A stretch of 64,000 nt of DNA from Halapricum hydrolyticum (GTDB taxonomy: Archaea; Halobacteriota; Halobacteria; Halobacteriales; Haloarculaceae): NCBI RefSeq assembly GCF_025517535.1, contig NZ_JAOPKC010000004.1:1-64000 (forward strand), written 5' to 3'. The stretch's first letter is position 1; every line of letters begins with the position of its first letter. The notes below the pieces were generated by a model. It was not told where the DNA came from. It saw only the letters and a list, made by a program, of their open reading frames with translations, and did not search any database. Position numbers and translations under genes: made by a program. Below, one piece after another: positions 44,531 through 53,584 of the stretch.

Positions 44531-45232
44531 CTACCGTGCCCGCGGATACAGCATCGGCGCGAGAAGCAGGTACGCAAGCGCCGCCGCGAGCAGGGTTCGC
44601 GGGAGCGCACGCGCGAACGCGAGCGGTGCGAGCACTGCGCCGAACTGGACGACGCCCATCGCCAGGGCGTCCCGCTCGCTCAGTTCCGGATACTCGATCG
44701 AGGTGATCATCAGGTAGACGAAGACGCCGGTTGCGCCGAGCAAGAGCGCGGGATCGGTCACGCCCGAGAGATACGCCGCCGCCAGGACCGTCGCCGCGAG
44801 CGTCGTCTGGACGCCCCGGGTCGTCCGGTCGTCCAGATCGTAGGCGGTGTACATCCCCAGCCGGACGACTGCCGCCGCGACGTACAGCGCCGGGACGGCG
44901 AGCGTCACCACCTCCGGTGCCGACAGTACCCCGAGATCTAGCCCCCACGCCCGCCTCGCGATGGCGTAGACGAACACCGCGGGCGCGACGCCGAAGGAGG
45001 CGACGTCGGCCAGCGAGTCGACGTATTCGCCGACCTGGGTGCTCCCGTGGACGCGCGCGAGGACGCCGTCGAGTCCGTCCGCGATCGCCGCCAGCAGGAT
45101 GAGTCGTGCGGCAAGTCCCGGATCTGTCGTCGCGGCCACGGCGGCGGCAAAGCCCAGCGCGGCGTTGGCGACGGTCACGACGTCGGCCGCGCCGAGGCGA
45201 CCGAGAAACCGGGGCCGGAGCTGCATATCCAT
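44531..45232 (-). CDS. pssA: CDP-alcohol phosphatidyltransferase, likely archaetidylserine synthase
   Basis: A 233-aa integral membrane enzyme with about seven hydrophobic helices. The CDP-alcohol transferase motif DG-x2-AR-x8-G-x3-D-x3-D is present as DGLDGVLARVHGSTQVGEYV then DSLAD, near residues 57-78. Archaeal members move serine onto CDP-archaeol to make archaetidylserine. The ATG at 45232 was chosen; another is two codons later. The divergent halocyanin gene lies upstream. Confidence 0.75.
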   Translation of the reverse strand: MDMQLRPRFLGRLGAADVVTVANAALGFAAAVAATTDPGLAARLILLAAIADGLDGVLARVHGSTQVGEYVDSLADVASFGVAPAVFVYAIARRAWGLDLGVLSAPEVVTLAVPALYVAAAVVRLGMYTAYDLDDRTTRGVQTTLAATVLAAAYLSGVTDPALLLGATGVFVYLMITSIEYPELSERDALAMGVVQFGAVLAPLAFARALPRTLLAAALAYLLLAPMLYPRAR

Positions 45233-45340
45233 CCCGTCGCCGAGGGTCGCCTTAGTCCGTTCGATCTCCGGGTGTTCCACTGCCGGCTGTCGAATGGTTC
45301 CGACCGAGACCTCTTTGTCGTCGAGCCCCGAGGAGAGCGT

Positions 45341-45748
45341 ATGAAGCGACGGACGTTTCTCGCGACCGGCGCGGCGACGCTGGCCGGCGGCTGTCTCGGC
45401 TTGGGAGCCGGCGAGTCCGACTACGACGTCGGGATGACTTCGATGTCCTTCGAGCCCGAGACCCTCACTGTTCCGGTCGGCACGACGGTCGTCTGGCAGA
45501 ATACGAACTCGCGTGCCCACACTGTCACGGCCTACGCAGGCCGGATCCCCGACGGGGCCGAATACTTCGCAACTGGGGGATTCGACGGCGAGACTGCGGC
45601 CCGCGAGCAGTGGTTCGAAAGCGGCGGAGGCAACATCTACGGCGGAGAGACGTTCAGCTACACCGTCGAAGTGGCCGGCACCTACGAGTATTTCTGTATT
45701 CCGCACGAGAGCGGCGGGATGGTCGGGGCGATTGAAGTTACCGAGTGA
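45341..45748 (+). CDS. Halocyanin-like blue copper protein
   Basis: A 135-aa secreted cupredoxin. The N terminus (MKRRTFLATGAATLAGGCLG) is a Tat-type signal with a lipobox Cys. Copper ligands are His in RAHTVTA, Cys in YFCIPHES with His 3 residues later, and Met in GMVGAIEV. It probably carries electrons at the cell surface. Divergent from the pssA-like gene. Confidence 0.85.
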   Translation: MKRRTFLATGAATLAGGCLGLGAGESDYDVGMTSMSFEPETLTVPVGTTVVWQNTNSRAHTVTAYAGRIPDGAEYFATGGFDGETAAREQWFESGGGNIYGGETFSYTVEVAGTYEYFCIPHESGGMVGAIEVTE

Positions 45749-45817
45749 TCGATCGCAGAAGAGGGCCGTCGACGTGTCGGTGCGGAAACAACTGCCGAAA
45801 CGTCGTTTCGAAAACCG

Positions 45818-46438
45818 TTACTCTTCGACGTCGACGCTGGTCTCTTCTTCGGCGGCGACCTCTTCGGGTCGGGCCTCCAACGTCGCCTTCTGGATCTCGA
45901 CGCGGCGAAGCGGGTAGATCGTCTTGGCCTCGTTGTAGATCGCTGAGGAGAGACGACCCTCGACGACGCTATCGATGAGGTCCTCGAAGGTGTGATCGGT
46001 TGCAGTCTCCTTGACCATATCGATCATCGTTCGACGGATGGCCTTCTCCTGGCTCTCGTCGGCGCTTTTCGTGGTGAGCGCGACGGGCTGGATCTGGACG
46101 CGGTAGTCGTCGGTCGTCAGGACCGTGATGAACGCCTCGATCTTCGAGGAGCCCCGGCGGACGAGACTTCGCATGTAGTCGCGGGTGAGTTCGTGCTTGA
46201 CGAACTCGGTGTAGGCGGTGTCGCTGCCGACGTCGTTGATCTTGAACGTCAGTTTGGTGTTGTTCTCGCTGGCGTCACTGCGGAGTTCGCCCAGCGTGGT
46301 CTCGATCTGTCGGTCGTAGAGCTGTTCGACTTCTGTTGCCGGTGTCGAACCGAGTTCCTCCCGCCCGAACTGCTCGGGGGCGAGGACGGTATACCACCGT
46401 TTCTGCTGTTTCTGCTTGGATACGGATCGTTCGCTCAT
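45818..46438 (-). CDS. rps3ae: 30S ribosomal protein S3Ae
   Basis: A 206-aa archaeal/eukaryal small-subunit protein, recognised by KQKQQKRWYTVLAPEQF, SLVRRGSSKIEAFITV and RVQIQPVALT. It closes the rps15-recJ-like-pcc1-rps3ae cluster and overlaps pcc1 by 4 bp. The tail is acidic, as expected in a halophile. Confidence 0.92.
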   Translation of the reverse strand: MSERSVSKQKQQKRWYTVLAPEQFGREELGSTPATEVEQLYDRQIETTLGELRSDASENNTKLTFKINDVGSDTAYTEFVKHELTRDYMRSLVRRGSSKIEAFITVLTTDDYRVQIQPVALTTKSADESQEKAIRRTMIDMVKETATDHTFEDLIDSVVEGRLSSAIYNEAKTIYPLRRVEIQKATLEARPEEVAAEEETSVDVEE

Positions 46439-46689
46439 GTGTTATCGTGGTTGTCGTGGTTGGTCGTACACTGTGCGGCTACGTGGAGATTGACGACGTA
46501 ATCGTCCGCCGTCGAGTGCAGTCCACTGGTCGTCTCCCGCGTGATTTCAGTCTCGATCGCCTGCCCGTGGACGTCCGTCGACATCTCGTCGGTGTTGTCC
46601 GGCCGAACTGACGCGGCGATTGCCTCGGGATCGTCGTGGGTCGTCCGGACGACGAGCTCCCGTGTCACGCCTGGATCGCGTCGACTCAT
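46435..46689 (-). CDS. pcc1: KEOPS complex subunit Pcc1
   Basis: An 84-aa Pcc1-type protein (VASVRPDN-like opening, then AIETEITRETTSGL and a dimer-strand region ADDYVVNLHVA). Pcc1 dimerises the KEOPS complex that makes t6A in tRNA. It overlaps both neighbours by 4 bp, so translation is coupled. The same neighbours are common in haloarchaea. Confidence 0.8.
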   Translation of the reverse strand: MSRRDPGVTRELVVRTTHDDPEAIAASVRPDNTDEMSTDVHGQAIETEITRETTSGLHSTADDYVVNLHVAAQCTTNHDNHDNT

Positions 46690-47807
46690 GTCTGGATCGC
46701 CTCCCTGACGGCCGTGATCACGTCGGCGGTCTCGGCCTCGACAGTCGCGACCGCGCGCCGTCGCGTTCCGAACGCGGTTCCGTCGCCCAGCCGGCTGATC
46801 GCCCGCTCGAAGACGGCTTCCAGATCGACCTCGGCCTCGGGCGTCGCGGCCGCAGCGGCCCGGCCGTCGGTCAGCGCGAGCACGACCGGTTCGGGCGAGC
46901 GGACGTCCCGGAGCAGTCGCGCGACCGTTTCGACGGGCACGTCGCCGTCGTCGCGAGCGACGAACAGGCCGTCGTACCGGCCCGTCGTCGCCGCGTCGAC
47001 CGCGGCGTGTGCACTGCGGGCGTGGCGTCGCCAGGCCGAAAGCGCGGCCTCGCGAACGTCGTGGCCCAGCGCCAGCGCGACGGCGGTCCCGGGGTCCTCT
47101 CGAACTGTGGCTTCGAGCACGTCGGCGTAGCCGCCGATCGTCTCGAAGGGGCCGCCCTCGAAAGGCCGGAGCGCGGCACCGATCGTCTCGGCGACTCGCT
47201 CGCTTGGGCTGCCTTCGAGGGCGGCCAGCGCGAGCAGCGAGGCGACGCGCCGGTCGTCGTCGGCTCCATCGTCGATCGTCTCCAGCGCGTCGGCTGCGGC
47301 CCCGGGATCGCCCGAGAACGGCGCGTGCGTCAGCGTCGTGTGCGCCAGCCCGTCCGCGAGGTCATCGGTCGGCACGGCGACGCCGGGCCGCCGTTCCAGC
47401 CCCGTGATCTCCGCGAAGTCGGTCGCCGTCGGCGCGTCGGCCATCCGGGACCCGGCCAGCGCGAGCGTCGGATCGGCGCTCTCGGCATCGAGTTCGCGCG
47501 CGGCCCCGAAGGCGGCCGCGCTGGCCGATCTGGAACCCGAAAGCGCGAGATCGCCGTCGATTCCTGTCGGGCCGATCGCGACGGTCAGGTCGGCCTCGGT
47601 CGCGCGGTCGGCGCTCGCCCAGGGACGTGCGACGGTCACCTGGAACGGGATCGAGTTCCCGTCGAGCGCGCGGGCGAGGAGCCCGGCCCCAGCCAGCGAA
47701 TCGGCGTCGGCACCAGCGACGAGCCGAACGAACTCGGCCGTCGCGAGCGTGCCGGCGACGTCGCTGGCTGCGGGGGCGTCCTCGCGGGAGCGACCGGTGG
47801 TGGACAT
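46686..47807 (-). CDS. RecJ-like DHH-superfamily protein, degenerate active site
   Basis: A 373-aa very acidic protein found beside rps15 and pcc1 in haloarchaea. The DHH-type motif I is visible as GADADSLAGAGLL, but the classical DHH and later His motifs are not obvious, so it is probably a non-catalytic RecJ-like partner (as GINS- or KEOPS-linked paralogs are). It starts at the last base before the rps15 stop. Confidence 0.6.
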   Translation of the reverse strand: MSTTGRSREDAPAASDVAGTLATAEFVRLVAGADADSLAGAGLLARALDGNSIPFQVTVARPWASADRATEADLTVAIGPTGIDGDLALSGSRSASAAAFGAARELDAESADPTLALAGSRMADAPTATDFAEITGLERRPGVAVPTDDLADGLAHTTLTHAPFSGDPGAAADALETIDDGADDDRRVASLLALAALEGSPSERVAETIGAALRPFEGGPFETIGGYADVLEATVREDPGTAVALALGHDVREAALSAWRRHARSAHAAVDAATTGRYDGLFVARDDGDVPVETVARLLRDVRSPEPVVLALTDGRAAAAATPEAEVDLEAVFERAISRLGDGTAFGTRRRAVATVEAETADVITAVREAIQT

Positions 47808-48272
47808 CTACTCGAGGTACTCTTTGGCGACGTCGTAGCTGTAGGTGAACTCCTCGTCGAGTTCGTCGCCGCGGTAGTAATCCACGAGGCGACGGATCTT
47901 CGACTCGGTGTTCTGCAGAGCGCGCTTGTTCTGGTGGTCGCCGGGGTGCTCGTCCATGTGCTCGCGCAGGCGGACGGCACGCTCGAACAGGTTGTAGAGG
48001 TCCTCGGGGAGTTCGGGGTCGGTGTCGTTGTCCTCGAGGATCTCGGTGATCTTCTTGCCGGTCGCGAGCTTGACGTCCGGCACCGGCGTGCCCTGGACGC
48101 CCTCGTCGCGCAGCTTCAGCCCGATCTCGCTGGGGCTGTGGCCGTCTTCTGCCAGCTCGACGACGCGCTCCTCGATGGCGTCTTCATCTACGTCACTCCA
48201 CTCCGGCGGTTCGTCCGCCACGGGCTTGTCCGAACTGGACGAGCCGCGGCGGCGTGTATGCATTCGTGCCAT
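47808..48272 (-). CDS. rps15: 30S ribosomal protein S15
   Basis: A 154-aa archaeal S15 with the typical opening ARMHTRRRGSSSSDKP and core LATGKKITEIL, HMDEHPGDHQNKRALQNTES and RRLVDYYRG. ATG at 48272 gives this opening; codons further upstream do not fit. It is the first gene of a four-gene cluster. Confidence 0.93.
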   Translation of the reverse strand: MARMHTRRRGSSSSDKPVADEPPEWSDVDEDAIEERVVELAEDGHSPSEIGLKLRDEGVQGTPVPDVKLATGKKITEILEDNDTDPELPEDLYNLFERAVRLREHMDEHPGDHQNKRALQNTESKIRRLVDYYRGDELDEEFTYSYDVAKEYLE

Positions 48273-48586
48273 TGTTCTGATTGGAACGACACTGACCGCG
48301 ATTCGTGTGGCGTCGGAGTGACCGTTGTACCGAGTTCCCGGCACGACCGCACTCGTGCAGTCGGTCCGGCAGAGACGGACAACGGTCACTATCGCTCGCG
48401 CGTCGGCAGTGGAGACTGCGTTCGGCGCGTGACGCCGGACACGTCCGCAATCCCGAGCCGCCCAATCGGACGGCGTGTCAGATTTGCGGTCGTGTGTTCC
48501 CGTCTTCCTCTTCGTGGGCGGCCACTAAACGGTTTCTCTTTGCCCGGCGAAGCTCTCGGCGCTCCGGTTCGCACCAGCAGCGGCGT
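48273..48586. other. Non-coding stretch upstream of rps15
   Basis: 314 bp between the rps15 start and the cysteine-synthase stop. It should hold the rps15 promoter and the terminator of the neighbour, but I see no clear TATA box at leaderless distance and no hairpin worth reporting. Confidence 0.3.
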
Positions 48587-49507
48587 TCACGCCTGTTCGT
48601 CGAACATCCCGGTGGACATGTACCGCTCGCCGCTGTCCCAGAAGACCGTCGCCACCAGCGGCGGGTCCTCGCTGTCGCCCGGGTCGGCGAGCCGCTCGGC
48701 GACGTCCCGTGCGACCACACCCATCGCGCCGGAAGACTGGCCGACGAGGATCCCCTCCTCGCGGGCGAGTCGTCGACACTCCGCCTCGGCGTCCTCGATG
48801 GTGACGGTTTCGAGTTCGTCGATCAACTCCACGTCGAGGATCTCACTGACGAAGCCCGGCCCCATCCCCTGGAAGTCGTCGCTGCCGGCCTCGCCGGTCG
48901 CGAGCACTGCGTTCCCCTCCGGTTCGACCCCCACGATCGTCACCCCGGGGAACGCCTCGCGGAGCCGCCGACCCGTGCCGGTGATCGTCCCGCCGGTCCC
49001 GATCCCCGCGACGAAGGCGTCGATCGTCCGGTCGCCGACCTGCTCGAGGATCTCCGGGCCCGTCGTCTCGTAGTGCGCCTGCGGGTTGGCCTCGTTCTCG
49101 AACTGTCGCAACTGGACCATTCCCTCTTCGCGTTCGAGCCGGTCGGCGACCTCGCGTGCGCGAGTCATGTCGCCCTCGATCAGGTGCAGGTCCGCGCCGT
49201 AGGCGCGCATGATCTGCTGGCGCTCGATGGACTTCTCTTCGCTCATCACGATCGTGACGTCGTAGCCTTTCGCCGCGGCGGCCATCGAGATTCCGATACC
49301 CGTGTTACCGCTGGTCGGTTCGACGATCCGGTCGCCTGGCCCGAGCTCGCCCGCGTCCTCGGCGGCTTCGATCATGTAGGTGGCCGGCCGGTCCTTCGCG
49401 GACCCGCCGGGGTTGAACGACTCCACCTTCGCGGCCACTGTCGCGCCTTCCGGCGACTCCAGCTCGACCAGGGGCGACCCCAACGTCTCCAGGATGTTCT
49501 CTTTCAC
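48587..49507 (-). CDS. cysK: Cysteine synthase (O-acetylserine sulfhydrylase type)
   Basis: A 306-aa PLP enzyme that makes cysteine from an activated serine and sulfide. The PLP lysine lies in NPGGSAKDRPA (about residue 38), the substrate loop is PTSGNTGIGI, the phosphate-binding loop is GIGTGGTITG, and LVGQSSGA is near the C terminus. The start is GTG. The 223 bp upstream contain tandem repeats. Confidence 0.88.
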   Translation of the reverse strand: MKENILETLGSPLVELESPEGATVAAKVESFNPGGSAKDRPATYMIEAAEDAGELGPGDRIVEPTSGNTGIGISMAAAAKGYDVTIVMSEEKSIERQQIMRAYGADLHLIEGDMTRAREVADRLEREEGMVQLRQFENEANPQAHYETTGPEILEQVGDRTIDAFVAGIGTGGTITGTGRRLREAFPGVTIVGVEPEGNAVLATGEAGSDDFQGMGPGFVSEILDVELIDELETVTIEDAEAECRRLAREEGILVGQSSGAMGVVARDVAERLADPGDSEDPPLVATVFWDSGERYMSTGMFDEQA

Positions 49508-49590
49508 TGCTCGGGTGTATGCTACTTGAGTCCCTTATACTGTCGACTGTCCCAAGCGTTGCCTCTGTGGGATCGTCGACCGCGTCGATC

Positions 49591-49710
49591 CCGACCGCCA
49601 TAGCCGGACTACACGATCCCTGTAGAGACAGCCGGACCGCACAAGCCCTCGACTGCCATAGCCGGACCGCACAAGCCCCCGACTGCCATAGCCGGAACGC
49701 ACAAGCCCTC
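49591..49710. repeat. 30-bp tandem repeats upstream of the aminotransferase gene
   Basis: Three to four contiguous units of about 30 bp share the core CATAGCCGGACCGCACAAGC; the last three (49622-49710) are nearly identical and the first is diverged. They fill the divergent gap between cysK and the aminotransferase gene, right up to 21 bp before its ATG. Confidence 0.75.
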
Positions 49711-49730
49711 GACCGACCAACCGCGTCACG

Positions 49731-50603
49731 ATGCAGTATCATCTCGACGGGAAACTCGTCCCCGAGGAGGAGGCGACTGTTAGCGTCCGCGATCGCGGGT
49801 TCGCCTACGGCGACGGGGCCTTCGAGACGCTGCGGGCCTACGGCGGGACGATCCTGGCGTGGGACGCCCACGCTGACCGCCTGGAGCGGACCGTCGCCAC
49901 GCTGGGCTTCGCGGAGGCGATACCCCCGCGCGAGGACCTCCACAAGCGAGTCCGTGAGACGCTTGCAGCGAACGATCTGGCCGACGCCTACGTCAAGCTC
50001 TCGATCACGCGCGGGGTCCAGCCCGGGAAGCTCACGCCCGCCGAGCGGGTCGATCCGACGATCGTCGTCCAGGTCTCACCGCTGCCGCGTGGCGGGACTG
50101 ACGGCGAGAACGTCTGGGACGAGGCCGCTGTCCTCCGGACGGTGGCGACACGGCCTGTTCCCGACGAGTCGATCCCGTCCGACGCGAAGACGCACAACTA
50201 CCTCGACGGGATCCTCGCCCGGCTGGAACTGCGGCGGACGGGCGACGTCCAGGCCGACGAAGCACTCATGCGCGACCCGGACGGTTACGTGGTCGAAGGC
50301 GCGACGAGCAACCTCTTTTTCGTAGACGACGGCGTCCTGAAGACGCCTTCGACGGAACTCCCTCTCCTGCCGGGCGTCACCCGATCGATCGTGCTCCAGC
50401 TCGCCGGCGAGGAGGGCCTTCCCGTCGAGGAAGGCCGTTACGCCGTCGAGGAAGTACACAGGGCCGACGAAGCGTTCGTGACGAACACGACCTGGGAACT
50501 CCGCCCGGTCGAGACACTCGACGGCGTCGAGATCGGAGGCGGGCCGATGACGGCGTTGCTCTCACGGCTGTACGACCAGCGGGTCGAACAGCTGTGCTAT
50601 TGA
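49731..50603 (+). CDS. pabC: Class IV aminotransferase / 4-amino-4-deoxychorismate lyase-like
   Basis: A 290-aa fold-type IV PLP enzyme. VRDRGFAYGDGAFETLR is near the N terminus, the PLP lysine is in PSDAKTHNYL (about residue 148), and VVEGATSNLFFV is near 195. Annotated in haloarchaea as PabC (p-aminobenzoate for folate) or as a branched-chain aminotransferase; the sequence alone cannot decide. ATG is preceded by the tandem repeats. Confidence 0.8.
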   Translation: MQYHLDGKLVPEEEATVSVRDRGFAYGDGAFETLRAYGGTILAWDAHADRLERTVATLGFAEAIPPREDLHKRVRETLAANDLADAYVKLSITRGVQPGKLTPAERVDPTIVVQVSPLPRGGTDGENVWDEAAVLRTVATRPVPDESIPSDAKTHNYLDGILARLELRRTGDVQADEALMRDPDGYVVEGATSNLFFVDDGVLKTPSTELPLLPGVTRSIVLQLAGEEGLPVEEGRYAVEEVHRADEAFVTNTTWELRPVETLDGVEIGGGPMTALLSRLYDQRVEQLCY

Positions 50604-50625
50604 CTCTCGTGGGCGTCGTGAGCGA

Positions 50626-51423
50626 TCAGAAGGGAAACAGGACGACGAGCGCTTGCTGGGGGAGGTCGTGGGTCGCGACATACCACTGCGCAGCGAACTG
50701 CATCGCGTTCCAGAAGCCGTGGATCACCGCGGGAACGACGATGTTATTCGTCAACTCGTAGACTGTGCCCAGAACCACACCGAGGACCGCTGCGACAGCG
50801 AGATACGTGACGATACCGCTGGCACCCTGTCCGAACGTCGCGACGAAGTGAGCGATGCCGAAGAGCGCACTCGCGATCAGAATCCCCGGAACGATGCCGT
50901 AGGCGCGCTTGAACAGCCGCTGGACGACCCCGCGGAAGAGCAGTTCCTCGCCCGGGCCGACGAGCAGCAGATTGATCGGGATCAGATACAGGAAGAGTTC
51001 GGGATTCTCCTGTCCCATCCCGACGACGGAGTTCTGCGCGATGTCGACACCGATAGCGCTGATGATGACGCTCAGGACCGCATTCAGGACCAGCAGCGCC
51101 AGGAAGCCGCCGACGACGTATCCGAGGTCGCGGAGCGTCGGAACTCGAACACCGATCAGCGACCACTCCTCGTACCGGTAGAGATAGGCCACGACGACGA
51201 GTATGAAGCCGATGAACTGCCACGACATCCCGACGGCGTTGGCAACTGGCGTCAGGCCACCGTCCGGGAGCCTGATGTCCACGAACGGCGCGAGAAGCAG
51301 GACTCCCACAGTTGAAAGGACGAAACCGCCCACGAGGAACGCGGCCACGACGACGCCGATGCTGTGCCCGGCCGCCCGGAGACGCGTGTCGAAGTCTCCT
51401 ACCTCGACGTACTTCGAGTCCAT
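50626..51423 (-). CDS. CPBP-family intramembrane metalloprotease
   Basis: A 265-aa membrane protein with about eight helices. The glutamate motif is GEELLFRGVVQ near residue 164 (E-E-x3-R) and the His motif is FGIAHFVATFG. The CAAX-protease/bacteriocin-processing family cuts prenylated or other membrane substrates, but the substrate here is unknown. It converges with the aminotransferase gene. Confidence 0.82.
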   Translation of the reverse strand: MDSKYVEVGDFDTRLRAAGHSIGVVVAAFLVGGFVLSTVGVLLLAPFVDIRLPDGGLTPVANAVGMSWQFIGFILVVVAYLYRYEEWSLIGVRVPTLRDLGYVVGGFLALLVLNAVLSVIISAIGVDIAQNSVVGMGQENPELFLYLIPINLLLVGPGEELLFRGVVQRLFKRAYGIVPGILIASALFGIAHFVATFGQGASGIVTYLAVAAVLGVVLGTVYELTNNIVVPAVIHGFWNAMQFAAQWYVATHDLPQQALVVLFPF

Positions 51424-51507
51424 CTTCCCGCTCGACTACTGGTTGAATCCGTATGATTGCACCGATCCCGGCCGTTTAATGTCCCGTCGGACCAACGTCG
51501 ACTGGTG

Positions 51508-52050
51508 ATGGACGCAGACACCGCCGGATCGGACGGGGACGACCGAACATATCGCGGCGTGTTCGGCGCGTTCCCCTACGCCTTTCGCCGCAGTGACTCG
51601 TGGCTGTTCCGTTCGTACGTGCTGGTCGGTGGACTGGCCGCGCTGGTGGTCGCGTCGGCGTTCGTCCTGGCGCTGATCTACCTCATCGGAGGGTCGTTTG
51701 GTGCGCGCGCGGGCGTGTTCACGTTTGCCCGGAGCTTCTACGTCGTCGTCGCGCTGTTCGTGCTCGCGCCCGTGATCGCTCCCGTGCTGCTGGTCGCGCG
51801 CCGCCACCGCACGGGACGCGGCGACCGACGGTACGACCGCGAGCTGGCCGCCAGCGGCTATCTCTTCTTGCTGTCGCTGTATCTCATGCTCGTCGTTTCC
51901 ACGCCGGCGGAGTTTCAGGTTTCGGTCGATCAGTACGGCGCGCTCGCGCCCGTGATCCGCACTCTCTACGATCTGCCGCCGCTCTCGGGGCTCGGCGCAC
52001 CGATCTCGGCGGCTCTCGTCGTCTATCTCGTCCACCGGTGGCGACGATGA
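51508..52050 (+). CDS. Small membrane protein, unknown
   Basis: A 180-aa protein with four probable membrane helices (YVLVGGLAALVVASAFVLAL, then FYVVVALFVLAPVIAPVLLV, SGYLFLLSLYLMLVV and a C-terminal helix). No known motif. ATG at 51508 is preferred because the acidic N terminus reads naturally from it. Confidence 0.6.
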   Translation: MDADTAGSDGDDRTYRGVFGAFPYAFRRSDSWLFRSYVLVGGLAALVVASAFVLALIYLIGGSFGARAGVFTFARSFYVVVALFVLAPVIAPVLLVARRHRTGRGDRRYDRELAASGYLFLLSLYLMLVVSTPAEFQVSVDQYGALAPVIRTLYDLPPLSGLGAPISAALVVYLVHRWRR

Positions 52051-52111
52051 CCAAACGCTGCCGCGGTGCCAGTCGAAAGGGCCAAACCGGCCGCGTCGTC
52101 TACGAGTGGGC

Positions 52112-52585
52112 ATGAACGAGACCGAAGGGACCTTTCTGGTGAGCGAGTCCGACGCGGAGACGGCGATCCTCACGGACGTCGCGACCAGCCAGGTTCACAC
52201 GCTCGGCGAACAGCCCGATCCGCCGCTCGAACCCGGCGAGGTCATCGTCGGAACGCTGGTCGCAGAGCCGCCGACGACGGCCATCTACGCCATCGAGTCG
52301 ATCGACGAGCGCCGGACGATCCCCGTCGAGTACAGCGACGAGTCGCCGACCAAACAGGAGCACGACATCGCCGCCGACCAGTCCGTCGGCGAATTGACGC
52401 GCCAGCCACGGGCGGGCAAGGGTGAACTGCACGTGCTGACCGTTCCTGACGACCGGACCGAGCAGGCGGCCCGGGACGTGATCGACGACCGACAGACGGT
52501 CGCCCGCGCCGCCCGCCTCGGGGTCGACCGCGTCGAGGTCCGTGCCGCGGAGGGCGTGCTGAGCGTTCGGTATCTCCCCGAGTAG
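52112..52585 (+). CDS. Conserved haloarchaeal acidic protein (DUF5812-like)
   Basis: A 157-aa acidic protein of the kind annotated DUF5812 in haloarchaea. It opens MNETEGTFLVSESDAETAIL and ends EGVLSVRYLPE. Function unknown. A stem GAGGC/GCCTC follows the stop at 52589-52615 and may end transcription. Confidence 0.6.
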   Translation: MNETEGTFLVSESDAETAILTDVATSQVHTLGEQPDPPLEPGEVIVGTLVAEPPTTAIYAIESIDERRTIPVEYSDESPTKQEHDIAADQSVGELTRQPRAGKGELHVLTVPDDRTEQAARDVIDDRQTVARAARLGVDRVEVRAAEGVLSVRYLPE

Positions 52586-52623
52586 CGAGGCACCGAGCAA
52601 AGCGAGGGGCCTCGAAAAGTGAG

Positions 52624-52643
52624 CGGGGAGCGGTAGCGACCCG
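52624..52643 (+). repeat. Short dispersed intergenic repeat, copy 1
   Basis: CGGGGAGCGGTAGCGACCCG lies between the DUF5812-like gene and secF. The same text, inverted, is at 55747-55766. Confidence 0.6.
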
Positions 52644-52667
52644 CGAGTAGGCGCGCGGACTTAGGAA

Positions 52668-52676
52668 AACTTATTC
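52668..52676 (+). promoter_or_regulatory. TATA box, leaderless promoter of secFD
   Basis: AACTTATTC is centred 28 bp before the secF ATG at 52700. Confidence 0.55.
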
Positions 52677-52699
52677 ACGGCCGTCTCACACCCTGGCCT

Positions 52700-53584
52700 A
52701 TGGTCGAGTTCGACGTACCGGAGATCGATTACGACCGGTACTCAAACCGCCAGCTTGCGGGACCTCCGCTCGCAGTCCTCGGGTTCTCGCTACTGGTGCT
52801 CGTCGTATACTATCTCTTGCACGGGACGCCCGTCCCACTCGGGTTCGATTTCACCGGTGGGACGGAATTGCGAATTGCCACTGATGCCGGTCAGTCGGGG
52901 ATCCGTGAGGCGTTCGATGCCCCGATCGATTCGATTCGGCCGGTTCAGGGCAGCAACGAGTACATCGTGACGTTCCTGGATCAGGGCTCGTCCAGTGCCG
53001 AAGCGATCAAGTCAACGGCGGAGGCGGCTGGATTCGACGTCCAGCGGACCAGCACCCGTTCGGCCGCGTTCGGGACGACCAACCAGCAGAACGCCCTGCT
53101 CGGGCTGGCGCTCGCGTTCGCCGGCATGAGCGTGTTCGTGTTCGCTCTCTTCCGGACGTTCGTGCCCTCGATCGCGGTCGTCATCTCTGCGTTTTCGGAC
53201 ATCGTGATCCCGCTCGCGATCATGGATTTACTGGCGCTGACTGGACTGTTCGACATCAACCTCTCGCTGGGGACAGTCGCTGCCTTGCTGATGTTGATCG
53301 GGTATTCGGTCGACTCCGACATCCTGCTCAACAATCACATTTTGCGGCGGCGCGGCAGCTTCTACGAGTCGACGTACAACGCGATGCAGACCGGTGTGAC
53401 GATGACGCTCACATCGATCGCGGCGATGATCGTGATGACGCTCGTCTCGTCGATCCTCTCGATCCCGCTGTTGCCCGACATCGGACTCATCCTCGTGTTC
53501 GGGCTGACGGCTGACCTGATGAATACGTACATGCTGAACCTCAGTCTCCTCCGATGGTACAAGTTCGAGGGGGTGGCCCGATGA
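52700..53584 (+). CDS. secF: Protein-export membrane protein SecF
   Basis: A 294-aa protein with the SecF opening (VPEIDYDRYSNRQL), the conserved GFDFTGGTEL (about residues 48-57) and six membrane helices, including GYSVDSDILLNNHI (motif D4). It works with SecD at the translocon, using the proton gradient to help release exported proteins. The first of a two-gene operon; overlaps secD by 4 bp. Confidence 0.92.
   Translation: MVEFDVPEIDYDRYSNRQLAGPPLAVLGFSLLVLVVYYLLHGTPVPLGFDFTGGTELRIATDAGQSGIREAFDAPIDSIRPVQGSNEYIVTFLDQGSSSAEAIKSTAEAAGFDVQRTSTRSAAFGTTNQQNALLGLALAFAGMSVFVFALFRTFVPSIAVVISAFSDIVIPLAIMDLLALTGLFDINLSLGTVAALLMLIGYSVDSDILLNNHILRRRGSFYESTYNAMQTGVTMTLTSIAAMIVMTLVSSILSIPLLPDIGLILVFGLTADLMNTYMLNLSLLRWYKFEGVAR

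Noticed and set aside
46620..49073. 817-aa plus-strand frame
   Set aside because: High-GC shadow antisense to pcc1, the RecJ-like gene and rps15, which are all supported by known families.
49591..49710. Possible CRISPR array
   Set aside because: The units are contiguous with no spacers between them, and no cas genes are near; the Cas4-like domains belong to helicase-nuclease fusions.
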